Shown one piece after another: positions 63,175 to 64,000 of a DNA stretch of 64,000 nt. Made by a program: the position numbers and the translations under genes. The stretch lies in contig NZ_CP019426.1 in assembly GCF_009834515.1 (NCBI RefSeq), forward strand, positions 372,001 to 436,000, given 5' to 3'. Position 1 is the first letter of the stretch, and each line of letters begins with the position of its first letter. The stretch is from Pseudomonas sp. R84 (GTDB lineage Bacteria > Pseudomonadota > Gammaproteobacteria > Pseudomonadales > Pseudomonadaceae). The notes under the pieces are model-generated. The model was not told the DNA's origin. It made no database searches and was given only the letters and a program-made list of their open reading frames with translations.

Positions 63175-64000
63175 ATGCAATGGATGTTCATGTTGATCGG
63201 GCTGGTGCTCGGCTGGCTGCTCGACGAGTCGTTCAGTGATGCGCTATTAGGCGCGTTGCTGGGGCTGGCATTCGGGCAGACGATCCGCATCGCGCGGCTA
63301 GGCTCGCAGGCTATGGAGCAGCAACGTCAACTTGAGCAGGCGAAGGTCGCTTTGCAGGGCGTCGAACAGCGTCTGTTTCTGCTCGAAGGTGCACCGGTTC
63401 GTGCCGCGTCATCACCGAGTACGCCGCCCGTTACCGAGCCAATCGTAGAAACGGTCAAAGCCGCCGAACAAGCCCCGGCCCCTGAACTGGTCTGGGAGCT
63501 ACCGCCCGAACTCGAACCGATTTCCGCCGTCGCCAGCGAGACCAGCCAACCGCTGCCCGCTGATGTGTGGCGCCTCGACGCCGTCACGCCCGAACCGTCA
63601 AAACCCGCCGAACCTCGTGGTCCGAACCTGATCGAACGCGGCATCAGTGCTGCGCGTAACTGGCTGTTCGGTGGCAACACCGTGCTGCGAGTCGGCGTGG
63701 TGTTGCTGTTCTTCGGTCTGGCGTTCCTGCTGCGCTACGCCACCGAAGGCATGGTCGTGCCGATCGAGTTGCGTTACGCCGGCGTCGCGGCGGCGGCGTT
63801 GGGCTTGCTCGCGCTGGGCTGGTGGCTGCGCCGGCGCAACAGTAATTACGCGTTGATGCTGCAAGGTACCGGGATCGCGGTGCTGTACCTGACGGTGTTT
63901 GCGGCGATGCGTCTGCATCCGTTGCTTGATCCATCGGCCGCGCTCGGCCTGCTGGTGGCGGTCACCGTTTTCTCGGCGATCCTCGCCATCACTCAGGATG
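63175..64000 (+). CDS. DUF2339 family multi-pass membrane protein, N-terminal part
   Basis: The first 275 residues before the window ends. After a first helix pair (about 5-40) and a short coiled coil come a Pro/Glu-rich linker to about 150, then 'NWLFGGNTVLRVGVVLLFFGLAFLLRYATEG', the hallmark of DUF2339, and further helices. DUF2339 proteins have many helices and no known function. The rest lies outside. Confidence 0.9.
   Translation, partial: MQWMFMLIGLVLGWLLDESFSDALLGALLGLAFGQTIRIARLGSQAMEQQRQLEQAKVALQGVEQRLFLLEGAPVRAASSPSTPPVTEPIVETVKAAEQAPAPELVWELPPELEPISAVASETSQPLPADVWRLDAVTPEPSKPAEPRGPNLIERGISAARNWLFGGNTVLRVGVVLLFFGLAFLLRYATEGMVVPIELRYAGVAAAALGLLALGWWLRRRNSNYALMLQGTGIAVLYLTVFAAMRLHPLLDPSAALGLLVAVTVFSAILAITQD

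Overview
The window reads as a chromosomal segment of a fluorescent-group Pseudomonas. The support is GC-rich coding sequence, the Pseudomonas gene order typA-thiI-glnA-ntrBC-secB-grxC-gpmI-envC-ctpA-hisFAHB-asmA-mutY-yggX, and intergenic REP-type palindromes typical of the P. fluorescens group. Species and strain cannot be fixed from the sequence alone.

Accessory region, about 1-12.8 kb. It opens inside the tail module of a contractile-tailed prophage or tailocin. The order is end of a tape-measure gene, DUF2590-like protein, baseplate J, tail protein I-like, collar-type tail fibre, fibre-assembly protein, two further baseplate-type proteins, a hub-like protein and a spike-like protein. The genes are packed with 4-16 nt overlaps. 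On the opposite strand follows an SOS-boxed umuD-umuC pair with an AT-rich DUF4238 gene directly downstream. Next comes about 1.1 kb of non-coding DNA holding two separate repeat systems (GTGCAAA half-sites and GGTAATT/AATTACC iteron-like repeats), then a two-gene AT-richer cassette of unknown function ending at the 3' side of tRNA-Thr(TGT). Capsid, integrase and lysis genes are not in the window, so prophage and tailocin cannot be told apart.

Middle region, about 12.8-34.3 kb. It holds an FkbM methyltransferase, a cationic amino-acid ABC transporter operon with a linked methyltransferase, a GABA-type permease, two tandem paralogous small proteins, an alpha/beta hydrolase, a YhcG/DUF1016 nuclease-family protein and two small envelope proteins. 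A four-gene minus-strand cluster follows (Fe(II)/2-oxoglutarate oxygenase, TSUP exporter, hydrolase, two-TM protein). Then come tRNA-Phe, yggX-mutY-asmA, a PanZ-type GNAT protein and an OFA-family MFS transporter.

Core region, about 34.5-64 kb. It holds hisB-hisH-DUF2164-hisA-hisF, an orphan solute-binding protein, a Vps62-like protein, an envelope group (gpmI-envC-ctpA-divergent deacetylase), rhodanese-like/grxC/secB, trmL, and an LRR protein resembling IpaH/SspH ligases but apparently lacking the catalytic end. The nitrogen-control block follows (ntrC, ntrB, two DUF4124 proteins, glnA) with a sigma-54 promoter at glnA and an NtrC-like box before ntrB. The window ends with thiI, typA, a YkgJ-type cysteine-cluster protein, glgP and the start of a DUF2339 membrane protein. 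Three REP-pair elements, three copies of a roughly 150-bp palindrome-ended repeat and one long palindrome lie between core genes.

The strongest candidates for something undescribed are the SOS-linked DUF4238 gene, the two-gene membrane/beta-rich cassette beside tRNA-Thr, the double repeat control region between them, the oxygenase-TSUP-hydrolase cluster, and the truncated LRR/NEL protein with its 78-bp tandem repeats.
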